The position numbers and the translations under genes were made by a program. Positions 9,334 to 18,170 of a stretch of 23,465 bases of DNA are shown in pieces. A model generated the notes under the pieces. That model did no database searches and had not been told where the DNA came from. It saw only the letters and a program-made list of their open reading frames with translations. Origin of the DNA: a virus; the IMG/VR virus record IMGVR_UViG_3300030419_007643, positions 36,037-59,501 of that record; one strand, 5' to 3'. Each line of letters starts with the position of its first letter. Position 1 is the first letter of the stretch.

Positions 9334-12300
9334 TGGCAGATCTTAGTATAGATTCGCAAAGTGTTTTAGGAGTATTCCTCCCAAACGTATATATTGGTAC
9401 AGTGACGCTAGACCGCGCTGTCAATGCTCCTTCAAAAAAGGACAATCCTCACATATGGGATCCTGTTTTTAACCCAAACACTAAAGAGTGGGAAAAACCG
9501 TCCGGTGACGCAACACAACAAGCGATACAAGCCTCGCTCCAAGATGTTGACTCGGAACTAAATGAGTCAAGTAATACGACCACAACTTTAACTTTAATGT
9601 TGAAAGAAAAAGTGGCCCCCGATTCACAATTGACTTTTATTCTCAAGGAAGATATTTGGAAATATCTTAAGATAAAGGTTGTTCAAAGTCCGTTTCAAAT
9701 TGCAACCAAACAGCTAATTTTAAAGCCAAAAACTTATTTCACCCCTGACACTGGGCTTTTTGACCAACCCCCAACGCCTGCCGATGTTGTCGGCGGCGGA
9801 GGCAGAAATCTTTTTGAATCTGTCAGCGCCATGCAGGTTGCTGAATTGGTGTCAAAGCATTGTGAAGTTATCAACATATCTGTTAAAGATATTGCGGAGG
9901 GTCTGCCTAACAAAGTCTTCACTAGCTCCATGGAGGGTAATTCCAATCTTGGCAATACTCCTGATTACGATCTAAGAGGATTTGATCAGTTTATTACAGA
10001 AACGGACACAAGTGGTAACAAAGTATATAGCATACCATTCAACGTTAAATTTGATGTCAAAAGACCGCAATTTGGCTGGGAGCAATACTTGGCAGAAGGG
10101 CAAACCGGTGGATACAGTTGGCCAACAAACAAGCCGCATCATTTGGCATACTTTGCCGTTGCATATTTGGATTTAAACGAGGTTGCTCTTAAGGAAGAGT
10201 TTGACATTTTAGAGATCCCGCAAGAGGTCAAAAGTGAGTTGTCTTTAGGCAAAGTTACGTCAGATACAATTATATCGAATGGCGCCGTTGCTAGTCATGG
10301 TACAATCTTGCTCGATCAAGCTGGACAAATCTGGTCAGGTGACGTACATAAAATGCCAGATGGTCGCTTGATGAAGGGTCATGAACATGAAATTTCTCTT
10401 ACACCCACCGGCGCAATAGATTACAATAAAATGCAGTCAAAGTATCTTACTGCAAAAGTTGTGCCCTTTTCAAAAGTTCAAGACTTTAGAGAAATGCAAG
10501 ACATAAGCCGGCTCGATTTTAATTTCGGCGCCGTTGATGATGATCCAGAAGTTGGCCTTCAAGCCAGCGCTCTTTTAAACAAGTTTTTGTCTCCAGCTAA
10601 TTCTCAGATTACCAAAGCTCAGAAAGCAGCTTTAAACAAATCTGGAGATCAATATAAGATTTCTAATCTAAAGGGAGAGACCCCGCTTTTTTCCGATCTT
10701 CACCTTTCTTTGAATAGAAATGCAAGCGCCTCTTTTCTTTTTACTGTTAACTTTGCAGAAATGGTAAAGAAAAATTCTGCATTTCCAAACTTAGTCACAT
10801 TGCTTGAAAGGGCCAACAAGGCCGAGCTAGTAAAATTGTTAAAGAAAGCTAGAATAGCCGAAATGACTATTAAAAGCAGAAGAGTTGTAGAGAATTCAAT
10901 GGGGCAAAATAATCTGGGAACACCCACAACGCCGCGCCCTTACTCAGATGACGAAAAACCATTAGTGATTGCGATGAATAGTGAACTGAATTCTACAGAA
11001 AAACCAGCTATTAACGGCAAGACTTTCATTGAAAAAATGGAACCGCATTTTGGCATGCCATTCTTGCCACCAGATATTCATAATGAATATTATTATCGCG
11101 GCTCCCTTCGCGAAGAAGACATAGAGCTTAGAATTAATACAGGAAAACCAGGACATTCAAAGTGGCCAGTTTTGCGAACATTTACCGGTGTTGATTGGAC
11201 AGTGGGTAAAATTCGTGAGTGGAGACAGCCGGCGGAACTCAACACTCCATCACCAGCAAAGGGTGGCAGTTTGCAATGGGACCGCCCAGAGCATGTTCCT
11301 GATGATAAAATAAAAACAGGCGTTTATCAATATCTTGTGGAAATGGAGGTCATGGATCCCACTGTAGCTTATCTGGCAGAAAAGCTAGAAGATCTTAAAC
11401 AGGTGCTTTACGGCACACAGACAACGATGGGTTTCAAAGATTATTACGAGGATTCAAAAAGAGATCCCGAGTTCTTTAATCAGTATTTGAATCGCTTTAC
11501 TAAAAAGTTTAACGACTATATCAAAAGTGATCCGACACACACAACCACGTCTGTTGAAAGAGATGCTCTTGGTCGCCCAATTAATTTGGTGGAAAAGACA
11601 AAACAATACGAAGGCCATTTGATAACAAAATTGTCCAAATTTGTTAGTACTTTTGCAGGATTGGCCGGCATTTCAAATGTAAACAAGACGACTTGGATCG
11701 CAATGAATCTGTGGAAATATTGCAATCCACAAAGTGGAACCATAAAAGGTATCGAAGTTGTTGTAAATCTTATGGAGACAATTGTAAACAGAATTGAAAA
11801 TTCTATTGATAGTGTTCTGAATACTAACAAAAGCAAAACAAAGCTCCCCGATATCGATGTTGTGGAAGGATCCTTAAAGTCAGCCAATGTAACATTTAAA
11901 ATTGAACACTACTTCAATGAAACGTTTGACGCCACACAGCCATCTCATGTTGGAATGGACTACTTGTCTTCTAACGCTGGAGAAGCCGCTGGCACTGACG
12001 CAATTTACGGGATGAATTATACGATTGATCCAATTGCTAACAAGTGGGGGCCGAGAATTTTACACCCGCAACAGTTTTATACAAGAGCCCAAAAGGAAAT
12101 GCAAAAGTATTTCCCCGAAGGTATTGACAACATTGCATTGTCAGTGAACTTTTCTGGCGAAAGTGTGCCAACAAATATTCTTGAAAACATTTCATTAAGC
12201 GATGAAATGTTCTCTTATTTGACCCCTTCGTTTATTAGGCATTCATCAGCACCTCCAGGCATATATAGCAATTTGTCTGAGCCGGCCACAAATGATTCTT

Positions 12301-13601
12301 TTCTGAGCACTGCTGTATTGAACATTGTCTCTCACAATAAGTCTAGAGAAAGAGGCAAAGAGGCCATGTATTACATTTATGATAAGATCGAGCCAATTCC
12401 TCAAATTAGCAAAGAAGATCAGGTTCTCCGTGCAAACTTGCTTAGTTTCTTTGGCGACGAAGGATGCATCGTCAAGACCATCACAGAAGATCAATACGGT
12501 GCATATATCGGAAGTTCAGTTAATGCGCCATGGGGAGACAATAAATCTGGTTTTAAAGACATATTGAGTGATGATTCGGAACAGATAGTAAACAATGTAT
12601 ACAAGGGAAGTATTTTTAAAAGCAGCATTAATCCAAACGAATTTTTGTTTGCGCTAATGTTCGCAGACAACTTTGATTTGGGCAATTACATAAGACAATC
12701 GCGAATGTTTAATCTTGGATCATCACTGTCGCCACATCCACTAAAGACTGTGTTTAAGCAGTGGCAAAACTTTCAACAGCAAAGTTATGGAATTCAAACA
12801 GTGCAAAACACTGCAATTACAACATTAAAGAACCCCATTCAAACTTTACCATATCAGCTAAAATCGCGAGTTATAGAAGCCAGCAGCCCTACGGGTGAGC
12901 AAAATCCTTCTCCAACTGCCGATGGCTGGATGAAGACATGGGCCAAGTATAAAAATCTGGTTAGAATAGAAAAGCTAACCGGCTATTCAAATACAAAAGA
13001 TGGCAAAGTTAATCTAAAAGCCCCGAATTGGGATCCAGTAACACCAGCAGATTTTGGTGAGGTTGATTTTATTCCTGCCAAAACTTTATGTAGATTGGTA
13101 AGCTATAGTCATCCTTTGCTTTCTGAAGCTAACGATTTGTTAGAGTTACCAATCAATGATAAGTATTTCTTGACTTCTAGATATTCTACGAAAGAAAACT
13201 TGTATACTGGCCCAAAAGACTCAGAAGGCACTACAAAGAGTTCTGCAGCTATGATACAATCAGAACAAGGAATCCCGGTTTATCCAACGGATTCTGATCT
13301 TGAGACCACGGAAACGAGCAAAGGGTATACTGGAAAAGGCAAGCCCATTCTTAGCAAACAGGTTGAAAATAAACTATTAGTTGAGGGCGAAAATATGGGC
13401 TTGGCATCTCCGGAGGCTACGTCAACCAACCACTTGGCCGAGACAAAAGAAGAGACGAAAACAGGCCCACAAAACTTACAACAAGCTGAATGTCCAGAGG
13501 GTCAGAGGTATAGTACTGAGCTAGGCATATGTGTTGAGGAAACAAAGCTCACACATGAAGATAAGGGTGGTGGACAAATGGATAAAGGATCTACTTACTA
13601 A
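9333..13601 (+). CDS. Large virion structural protein, 1422 aa, Cys-bracketed C-terminal tail
   Basis: The ATG shares its A with the preceding TAA (TAATG), and a GAGGAG ribosome site lies 11 bases upstream inside the previous gene, so translation is likely coupled. The protein starts MADLSIDSQSVLGVFLPNVY and is mixed alpha/beta throughout, without a recognisable enzyme domain, signal peptide or membrane helix. The middle (about residues 680-760) is charged and helical (TVAYLAEKLEDLKQVLYG). The last ~90 residues are low-complexity, Glu/Lys/Thr-rich and look disordered, except for a short element CPEGQRYSTELGIC, in which Cys1387 and Cys1400 could form a disulphide or bind a metal, much like half of a small chitin-binding-type knot. 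The neighbours are virion-like proteins on both sides. I call it structural (baseplate or tail is plausible) from context and size only. Confidence 0.7.
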   Translation: MADLSIDSQSVLGVFLPNVYIGTVTLDRAVNAPSKKDNPHIWDPVFNPNTKEWEKPSGDATQQAIQASLQDVDSELNESSNTTTTLTLMLKEKVAPDSQLTFILKEDIWKYLKIKVVQSPFQIATKQLILKPKTYFTPDTGLFDQPPTPADVVGGGGRNLFESVSAMQVAELVSKHCEVINISVKDIAEGLPNKVFTSSMEGNSNLGNTPDYDLRGFDQFITETDTSGNKVYSIPFNVKFDVKRPQFGWEQYLAEGQTGGYSWPTNKPHHLAYFAVAYLDLNEVALKEEFDILEIPQEVKSELSLGKVTSDTIISNGAVASHGTILLDQAGQIWSGDVHKMPDGRLMKGHEHEISLTPTGAIDYNKMQSKYLTAKVVPFSKVQDFREMQDISRLDFNFGAVDDDPEVGLQASALLNKFLSPANSQITKAQKAALNKSGDQYKISNLKGETPLFSDLHLSLNRNASASFLFTVNFAEMVKKNSAFPNLVTLLERANKAELVKLLKKARIAEMTIKSRRVVENSMGQNNLGTPTTPRPYSDDEKPLVIAMNSELNSTEKPAINGKTFIEKMEPHFGMPFLPPDIHNEYYYRGSLREEDIELRINTGKPGHSKWPVLRTFTGVDWTVGKIREWRQPAELNTPSPAKGGSLQWDRPEHVPDDKIKTGVYQYLVEMEVMDPTVAYLAEKLEDLKQVLYGTQTTMGFKDYYEDSKRDPEFFNQYLNRFTKKFNDYIKSDPTHTTTSVERDALGRPINLVEKTKQYEGHLITKLSKFVSTFAGLAGISNVNKTTWIAMNLWKYCNPQSGTIKGIEVVVNLMETIVNRIENSIDSVLNTNKSKTKLPDIDVVEGSLKSANVTFKIEHYFNETFDATQPSHVGMDYLSSNAGEAAGTDAIYGMNYTIDPIANKWGPRILHPQQFYTRAQKEMQKYFPEGIDNIALSVNFSGESVPTNILENISLSDEMFSYLTPSFIRHSSAPPGIYSNLSEPATNDSFLSTAVLNIVSHNKSRERGKEAMYYIYDKIEPIPQISKEDQVLRANLLSFFGDEGCIVKTITEDQYGAYIGSSVNAPWGDNKSGFKDILSDDSEQIVNNVYKGSIFKSSINPNEFLFALMFADNFDLGNYIRQSRMFNLGSSLSPHPLKTVFKQWQNFQQQSYGIQTVQNTAITTLKNPIQTLPYQLKSRVIEASSPTGEQNPSPTADGWMKTWAKYKNLVRIEKLTGYSNTKDGKVNLKAPNWDPVTPADFGEVDFIPAKTLCRLVSYSHPLLSEANDLLELPINDKYFLTSRYSTKENLYTGPKDSEGTTKSSAAMIQSEQGIPVYPTDSDLETTETSKGYTGKGKPILSKQVENKLLVEGENMGLASPEATSTNHLAETKEETKTGPQNLQQAECPEGQRYSTELGICVEETKLTHEDKGGGQMDKGSTY

Positions 13602-13605
13602 AGAT

Positions 13606-13612
13606 AGAGAGG
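13606..13612 (+). promoter_or_regulatory. Ribosome binding site that sets a TTG start
   Basis: AGAGAGG lies 7 bases before the TTG at 13620 and just after the previous stop. No ATG or GTG near this position gives a better start, so the site supports TTG as the real initiation codon of the 1174-residue protein. Confidence 0.6.
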
Positions 13613-13619
13613 AATTATT

Positions 13620-16600
13620 TTGGCTATTTATGAAAATGCACTTTTCGATTCAGCAGAATTGTACTCTGAATTTTCTAGCAGATACTCTCTAGTTGCGCCT
13701 TTTGACTTGGTAACCGATAATGTAAATGTCTACCCGCACTTAACAGCAGATCCTCTTCGAAGCAATGTTAGATCTTATTGGTATATATTTAACGAGCATG
13801 CTGATTGGAGTGGTGAAAATATTTCAATTGCACGTAACCGTTGGATCGATTTGAATGGCGAAAACACAGCCGGCTTCGTCGAAGATTATCTTAGGGATAT
13901 GCCGAATGATGTAAACGAATCATCTACAGGCCCCGGACAGATTAAAAAGAAAAATGACTTACTTGAGGTTATGGCAAACAAGCCAAACCTTTCAAACCCA
14001 CATTTTATGAATGGGCTTCTTATTCACCCCATTCGTACCGTTGGGACAAATGTGCCAAAAGGTCAAGGGTTTTATGGTGAAAATCATTTGCCACCTGACA
14101 CACTAGCTCCATTTGGAATCAAGAAGAAACAAACGTTAATATTTTCAACAAATACGCCATCTGTTGTTGATATTTTAGCGCCTGAGAATCTCCCGTTTGC
14201 ACAAGCTCAACAACAACAACTACTTCTGGCACACATGGTTTCCGCCTTTTTACATCCAAATGTTAAGAGCGAACCATATGAAATACAAAAGCTAAAACAA
14301 ATTAATTTAGCCGGCCTAACTCCGTTTCAAGTGCAGCAAGTTGTTGACGTAATGTTTGATCAAGAAGAACTGGACAAGCTAATTAAACAGCTTTCTATGT
14401 TTTCAGAATCGGAGAACATGGGGCTTTTGTCTGCTCCAAAACTTTTCTTTGATAATAGCTATGGAGAAGGGAAGATTCCACACAATCCGCCTTCTGTACA
14501 TGGCGCAACAGAAACTATTGGCGACGACAGTGATTATAAAGGATTTTTGGATTTCAAGAAAACAGCATCTTCGAACTCTAATGCCAATATTGCTCCTTAT
14601 CCTTTGTTAAAAGAGGCCGCCCGCGAGATTTTTAGTAATATCGAGAATAAAAAGTATATTGATTTTGCCTTTGATATGCCGCTTCCATTGGGAGCGTTGG
14701 CCCGAAAGATAAATTCTAATTTGGCGATTAGATATGGCCATCATGGCAAAGGTGGCGGAATTGCAGACATAAAATCAGTTTATAACTTTTTTGTAAGACA
14801 ATACGAAACTGGAGTTCCCAAAAACCTTAGCGTTACAGAGCATGTTTTGCCGAACATATATGCATTTGCTTCTGAGTTCGATAAGGGTTCAAAGTTTGAT
14901 TATACAAACTTGATCACATTAAATGGCAAAATCAAGCAAGATGTGGCACAGGGGATGATCAAAAAGAACCAGAATAAAAATGCAACTCCGCCTGTTCGAA
15001 CATTGCAGGATCTCAAAATCGAAGCAGATCAGGCAGCAGAGATCAAAGAGTCGAATTACAGTGATCGCCCCAGCAAACATAAGCCTCGATATTTCGAAGC
15101 GTTTGGGCAGATGGCGCCACATGTTACATTGGAAGAGGCCGCAGAGGCAAGAAATAGATTCTCGCACATTTGTATAATGCCAAACAACCTAGATCTTCTT
15201 GAGAAGATGAAGGAATATCGAACGGCATTCCCAATGTTCACAAACATTTCTTTTGATGCAGCAAGCCCTGGAGAATTTTGTCACGCACTTCATGCTTCCA
15301 AAAACACTTCTAATCTACTTAAGACTTTGATATTAGGAATGTTTTTTGGCAAAGTGCATGATGATCAAGCTGCACAAGCCGGCGTTACTTTTCCAGATGA
15401 ATCACTCAACGGGTATGGCATAACCGCACACAGATCAGAAACTGCCATGGACGTAATGCGAATATTTGAGGGAGCCCCCGGCTCTGCTCCAAAGCTTCCG
15501 TATTTTAAGGATTTTCCAATTAGAACTGCAGTTGAGTTTGATTACCCGGAAACCATTAAAAGCAAGTTCATGTCACCCACTGAGAGTCAAGTATCAAACA
15601 TTAATGCTCGCGTCCTAGACTTGCAAGTTTGGTTTGACCAAATTAAAGACTTCGGTTCATCAGGTGAAAAAGCTGGCTTGAGTAGCATTTTTGGAAATCC
15701 ACAACTTACAAATCTTTTTAACTCATATTGTGCTTTCTTTGGCGACAAAAAAGAACCAGACATGTCTCCAACATCAGCATTTCTTCAAAAGCTTTCACAA
15801 TTGATTTTCTTTGGAAAAGTGAAGAAGATGGCTAAGAAACACTTCCGATCTTATGAAGATATTATCAAGGGCAAAAAAGCTTATTCTGAGACTGTGTTTT
15901 ACAGAATCGAAAAGAAACAGCCTGGACCCGGTGGCCAAGTTCTGCAAAACATTTGGATTCCCAATATGCCAGGACACGATGTAATCAATTATGTTGATAC
16001 ACAAATGAAATATAATCAGACTTATGAATATAGCATCTTTTCATATCAAATCGTTTTTGGATCCAAATATCGATATAAGTTTGGTTACACTGATGCTCAA
16101 AAGGATATGCTGCAGTTTTTAAATTCTGCCAATGAGCAAGTTGATTTGGAAAACCCATCGGATACTATAAAAATTAGCAACATTGGGCAGCCACAACACA
16201 TGTATATATTCCCAAGCGCTGATCGTACCGGTGACGATTTGAAAACTCCAAGATTCCAGCAAACAATGGTTGATACAATTACAGAGCCGGCTATTTACAT
16301 AACGGAGGTTCCCGTGTATCATACGTATACACACATGGTTGATAATCCTCCATTGCCGCCAAATGTGAATATTACTCCATATGTTGGAATTCACAACAAA
16401 ATTAAGCTGGACTTGAATACTACAACGGGGGATTTTGATCTAGACCCAATTCCAGTTGATCCAGAGGACGGAAACGCTTTTCAAATCATTAGGTTGGGTC
16501 AGAAGAGAACTTTAGCAAACTTTCAAGGGAATTATATTGAGCCAAAACTAAGATTCAAAACAGATGATTACGATGATTTCTTTGAAATATACAGGCTCGA

Positions 16601-17144
16601 AAAAGATGTACCTCCTGGCGGCGAGGACATGGATCCAATAAATTATTCAGATTTTCAAGGTGCCCGAATGGCAATGCTTGATACCAGATTCACAACAAGT
16701 TTTGTGGATCAAATTGTGCCAAATGTAAAGTATTACTATATGTTTAGATCTAGGGATGTGCATGGCCACATTTCCAATCCATCTGATATTTATGAAATTG
16801 AAATGGTCAAGGATGGAGATGTTACCTTCTTAAAACAGAGGGTAGTTGACCTAGAGGACAGAAACGCTTCATCACAAAGACGCTTGGAAAAACCAATGAG
16901 AAGGTTTATGTCAATTGATCCATCAGGATTCCAAGTTGCTATTAAAAACGAAGTTCTAGATGCAATCGCTCAATCTGCATATGACGTTAACATTATTAAG
17001 AACGGAAATATCATGGGGCAGGTAGAAGAGTCGATTTTTGACGAAAACAAAAGGTTTAAAATTCGTCTCACTTCTCGTGGAACGGGAAGAAAGATTGACT
17101 TAAACTTGAGGTTTAAGACAAGATATATTGATACTGTGCGATAA
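13620..17144 (+). CDS. Large virion structural protein with fibronectin-III-like segments, 1174 aa
   Basis: It starts at TTG (MAIYENALFDSAELYSEF), supported by an AGAGAGG site 7 bases upstream. The N-terminal two thirds are mixed alpha/beta with no motif I recognise. Residues about 757-822 and 910-1060 look like two fibronectin-III-type sandwiches: each has a Y-R-[IL]-E-K strand followed by a Pro/Gly turn (YRIEKKQPGPGG at 761, YRLEKDVPPGGE at 991), and each closes with a Tyr-rich strand (TYEYSIFSYQ, KYYYMFRSRD). The last ~27 residues contain IRLTSRGTGRKIDLNLRF, which aligns without gaps to the C-terminus of the next gene product (316 aa). FN3-like domains are common in exposed phage tail and baseplate proteins, which fits this gene cluster. 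There is no membrane or signal segment. The exact virion location is unknown. Confidence 0.7.
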   Translation: MAIYENALFDSAELYSEFSSRYSLVAPFDLVTDNVNVYPHLTADPLRSNVRSYWYIFNEHADWSGENISIARNRWIDLNGENTAGFVEDYLRDMPNDVNESSTGPGQIKKKNDLLEVMANKPNLSNPHFMNGLLIHPIRTVGTNVPKGQGFYGENHLPPDTLAPFGIKKKQTLIFSTNTPSVVDILAPENLPFAQAQQQQLLLAHMVSAFLHPNVKSEPYEIQKLKQINLAGLTPFQVQQVVDVMFDQEELDKLIKQLSMFSESENMGLLSAPKLFFDNSYGEGKIPHNPPSVHGATETIGDDSDYKGFLDFKKTASSNSNANIAPYPLLKEAAREIFSNIENKKYIDFAFDMPLPLGALARKINSNLAIRYGHHGKGGGIADIKSVYNFFVRQYETGVPKNLSVTEHVLPNIYAFASEFDKGSKFDYTNLITLNGKIKQDVAQGMIKKNQNKNATPPVRTLQDLKIEADQAAEIKESNYSDRPSKHKPRYFEAFGQMAPHVTLEEAAEARNRFSHICIMPNNLDLLEKMKEYRTAFPMFTNISFDAASPGEFCHALHASKNTSNLLKTLILGMFFGKVHDDQAAQAGVTFPDESLNGYGITAHRSETAMDVMRIFEGAPGSAPKLPYFKDFPIRTAVEFDYPETIKSKFMSPTESQVSNINARVLDLQVWFDQIKDFGSSGEKAGLSSIFGNPQLTNLFNSYCAFFGDKKEPDMSPTSAFLQKLSQLIFFGKVKKMAKKHFRSYEDIIKGKKAYSETVFYRIEKKQPGPGGQVLQNIWIPNMPGHDVINYVDTQMKYNQTYEYSIFSYQIVFGSKYRYKFGYTDAQKDMLQFLNSANEQVDLENPSDTIKISNIGQPQHMYIFPSADRTGDDLKTPRFQQTMVDTITEPAIYITEVPVYHTYTHMVDNPPLPPNVNITPYVGIHNKIKLDLNTTTGDFDLDPIPVDPEDGNAFQIIRLGQKRTLANFQGNYIEPKLRFKTDDYDDFFEIYRLEKDVPPGGEDMDPINYSDFQGARMAMLDTRFTTSFVDQIVPNVKYYYMFRSRDVHGHISNPSDIYEIEMVKDGDVTFLKQRVVDLEDRNASSQRRLEKPMRRFMSIDPSGFQVAIKNEVLDAIAQSAYDVNIIKNGNIMGQVEESIFDENKRFKIRLTSRGTGRKIDLNLRFKTRYIDTVR

Positions 17145-17168
17145 TAATTAAAAAAGTGTGACATTTGA

Positions 17169-17177
17169 TGATAAAAT
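17169..17177 (+). promoter_or_regulatory. Possible extended -10 promoter
   Basis: TGATAAAAT fits an extended -10 (TG-N-TAAAAT, five of six hexamer bases) in the largest intergenic gap of the window (65 bases). The -35 position is poor (TAAAAA at 17149-17154). Transcription would begin near 17184, leaving a short leader with the AAGGAG site at 17197-17202. The gap is very AT-rich, so a chance match is likely enough. Confidence 0.3.
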
Positions 17178-17196
17178 ACTAATTATTTAGTAGAAA

Positions 17197-17202
17197 AAGG
17201 AG
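17197..17202 (+). promoter_or_regulatory. Strong ribosome binding site (AAGGAG)
   Basis: AAGGAG is followed by a 7-base spacer and then the ATG at 17210. Together with the AAGGAG before 18171 it is the clearest such site in the window, suggesting high expression of the 316- and 396-residue proteins. Confidence 0.7.
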
Positions 17203-17209
17203 AAAGCTC

Positions 17210-18160
17210 ATGGGGTTTTTAGACAATAGTGGAGATATTATTTTAGATGCAGTGTTAACTGACACTGGAAGGTTTCGATTGGCAAAGGGCGATGGCTCTT
17301 TTAAAATTACCAAATATGCGTTCGCAGACGATGAAATCGATTATGAAAAGTTTAACAAGAATCATGCTAGTGGTTCTGCATATTATGATTTAGATGTTCT
17401 TAAAACTCCTGTGCTGGAAGCTTTTACAAACAATACTTCAACAATGAAGCACATGCTGCTTTCAATCCCAAGAACAAATCTGCTATATTTGCCAATCTTA
17501 AAGCTGCAAGAAGGTGGTAGCGGAGAATCTGCTGGCTTGACTAAGAACAGCACGTCTGGACAAGCACCTACAATGTATGCAGTGGCAGTTGACGAAGACA
17601 CAAGAGATGAATTTTTTGATGCCTCCGACGTTACAGCCGCAACAGATGGGGTTTTAGACGGCGCCACTTTTGAAGATGGAAGGTTTATTCGTATTGACCA
17701 AGGGCTTGATACGAGCGAAATTTCTATGAACTTCACACTAGACCCAGATTTGCGAGAAACGCGCTATATTGTTGAAATTGATAACCGTTTAGGGTTTATT
17801 GTTGATTCCACAGGAACCCCAAGAACTCCATCCTTTATTGATGATGACAATATCGCAACTTATAATTTTTCTTTTGGCGCCGACACCCCTGCTATGATTG
17901 AAAACATTGCATCAACTACGGCCAATGGGTCATCCATCGCAGGCCCACGAGGCACGAAATTTAAGTTTGCAATCGGAGCTTCGCTTGAGCTAAACACTAG
18001 CACTTTCTTGTTTACCAAACTTGGAACAAGCGGAAACACTTGGGCTAGTTCAAAAACAAGCAGTCAAAACTTTTATTTCATTGATACAAATGTCCGTATC
18101 ACAGGTGGAACAACAGGATATAGAATGGACATACCAGTAAGATTCGTGAAGAAGGCTTAA
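17210..18160 (+). CDS. Virion structural protein, 316 aa
   Basis: The ATG start is set by a strong AAGGAG seven bases upstream. Residues 16-45 carry the motif shared with the 483-residue protein: LT-x2-G-x3-L-x-KG, SFKITKYAFADDEIDYE. The centre is acidic and Gly/Ala/Thr-rich, and the C-terminal half is predicted beta (IVEIDNRLGFIVDS, TYNFSFGAD, KFKFAIGASLEL). It ends in VRITGGTTGYRMDIPVRF (295-312), which aligns gap-free with the C-terminus of the 1174-residue protein just upstream. So it joins motifs from two neighbours in one small protein, as expected for parts of one assembly. No enzyme motif, signal peptide or membrane helix is seen. A repeated subunit of a tail, baseplate or decoration complex is plausible; the strong ribosome site and small size would fit a high-copy component, but this is inference. 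Confidence 0.72.
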   Translation: MGFLDNSGDIILDAVLTDTGRFRLAKGDGSFKITKYAFADDEIDYEKFNKNHASGSAYYDLDVLKTPVLEAFTNNTSTMKHMLLSIPRTNLLYLPILKLQEGGSGESAGLTKNSTSGQAPTMYAVAVDEDTRDEFFDASDVTAATDGVLDGATFEDGRFIRIDQGLDTSEISMNFTLDPDLRETRYIVEIDNRLGFIVDSTGTPRTPSFIDDDNIATYNFSFGADTPAMIENIASTTANGSSIAGPRGTKFKFAIGASLELNTSTFLFTKLGTSGNTWASSKTSSQNFYFIDTNVRITGGTTGYRMDIPVRFVKKA

Positions 18161-18164
18161 GGAG
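18159..18164 (+). promoter_or_regulatory. Ribosome binding site overlapping the previous stop
   Basis: AAGGAG begins within the TAA stop of the 316-residue gene and is followed by six adenines before the ATG at 18171. The overlap suggests that the two genes are translated together from one message. Confidence 0.7.
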
Positions 18165-18170
18165 AAAAAA

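Noticed and set aside
17143-17187. Inverted repeat AATAATTA / TAATTATT in the 65-base gap
   Set aside because: Eight A-T pairs around a 29-base loop would be unstable, there is no following T-run, and such repeats are expected by chance in this AT-rich gap; not called a terminator or operator.
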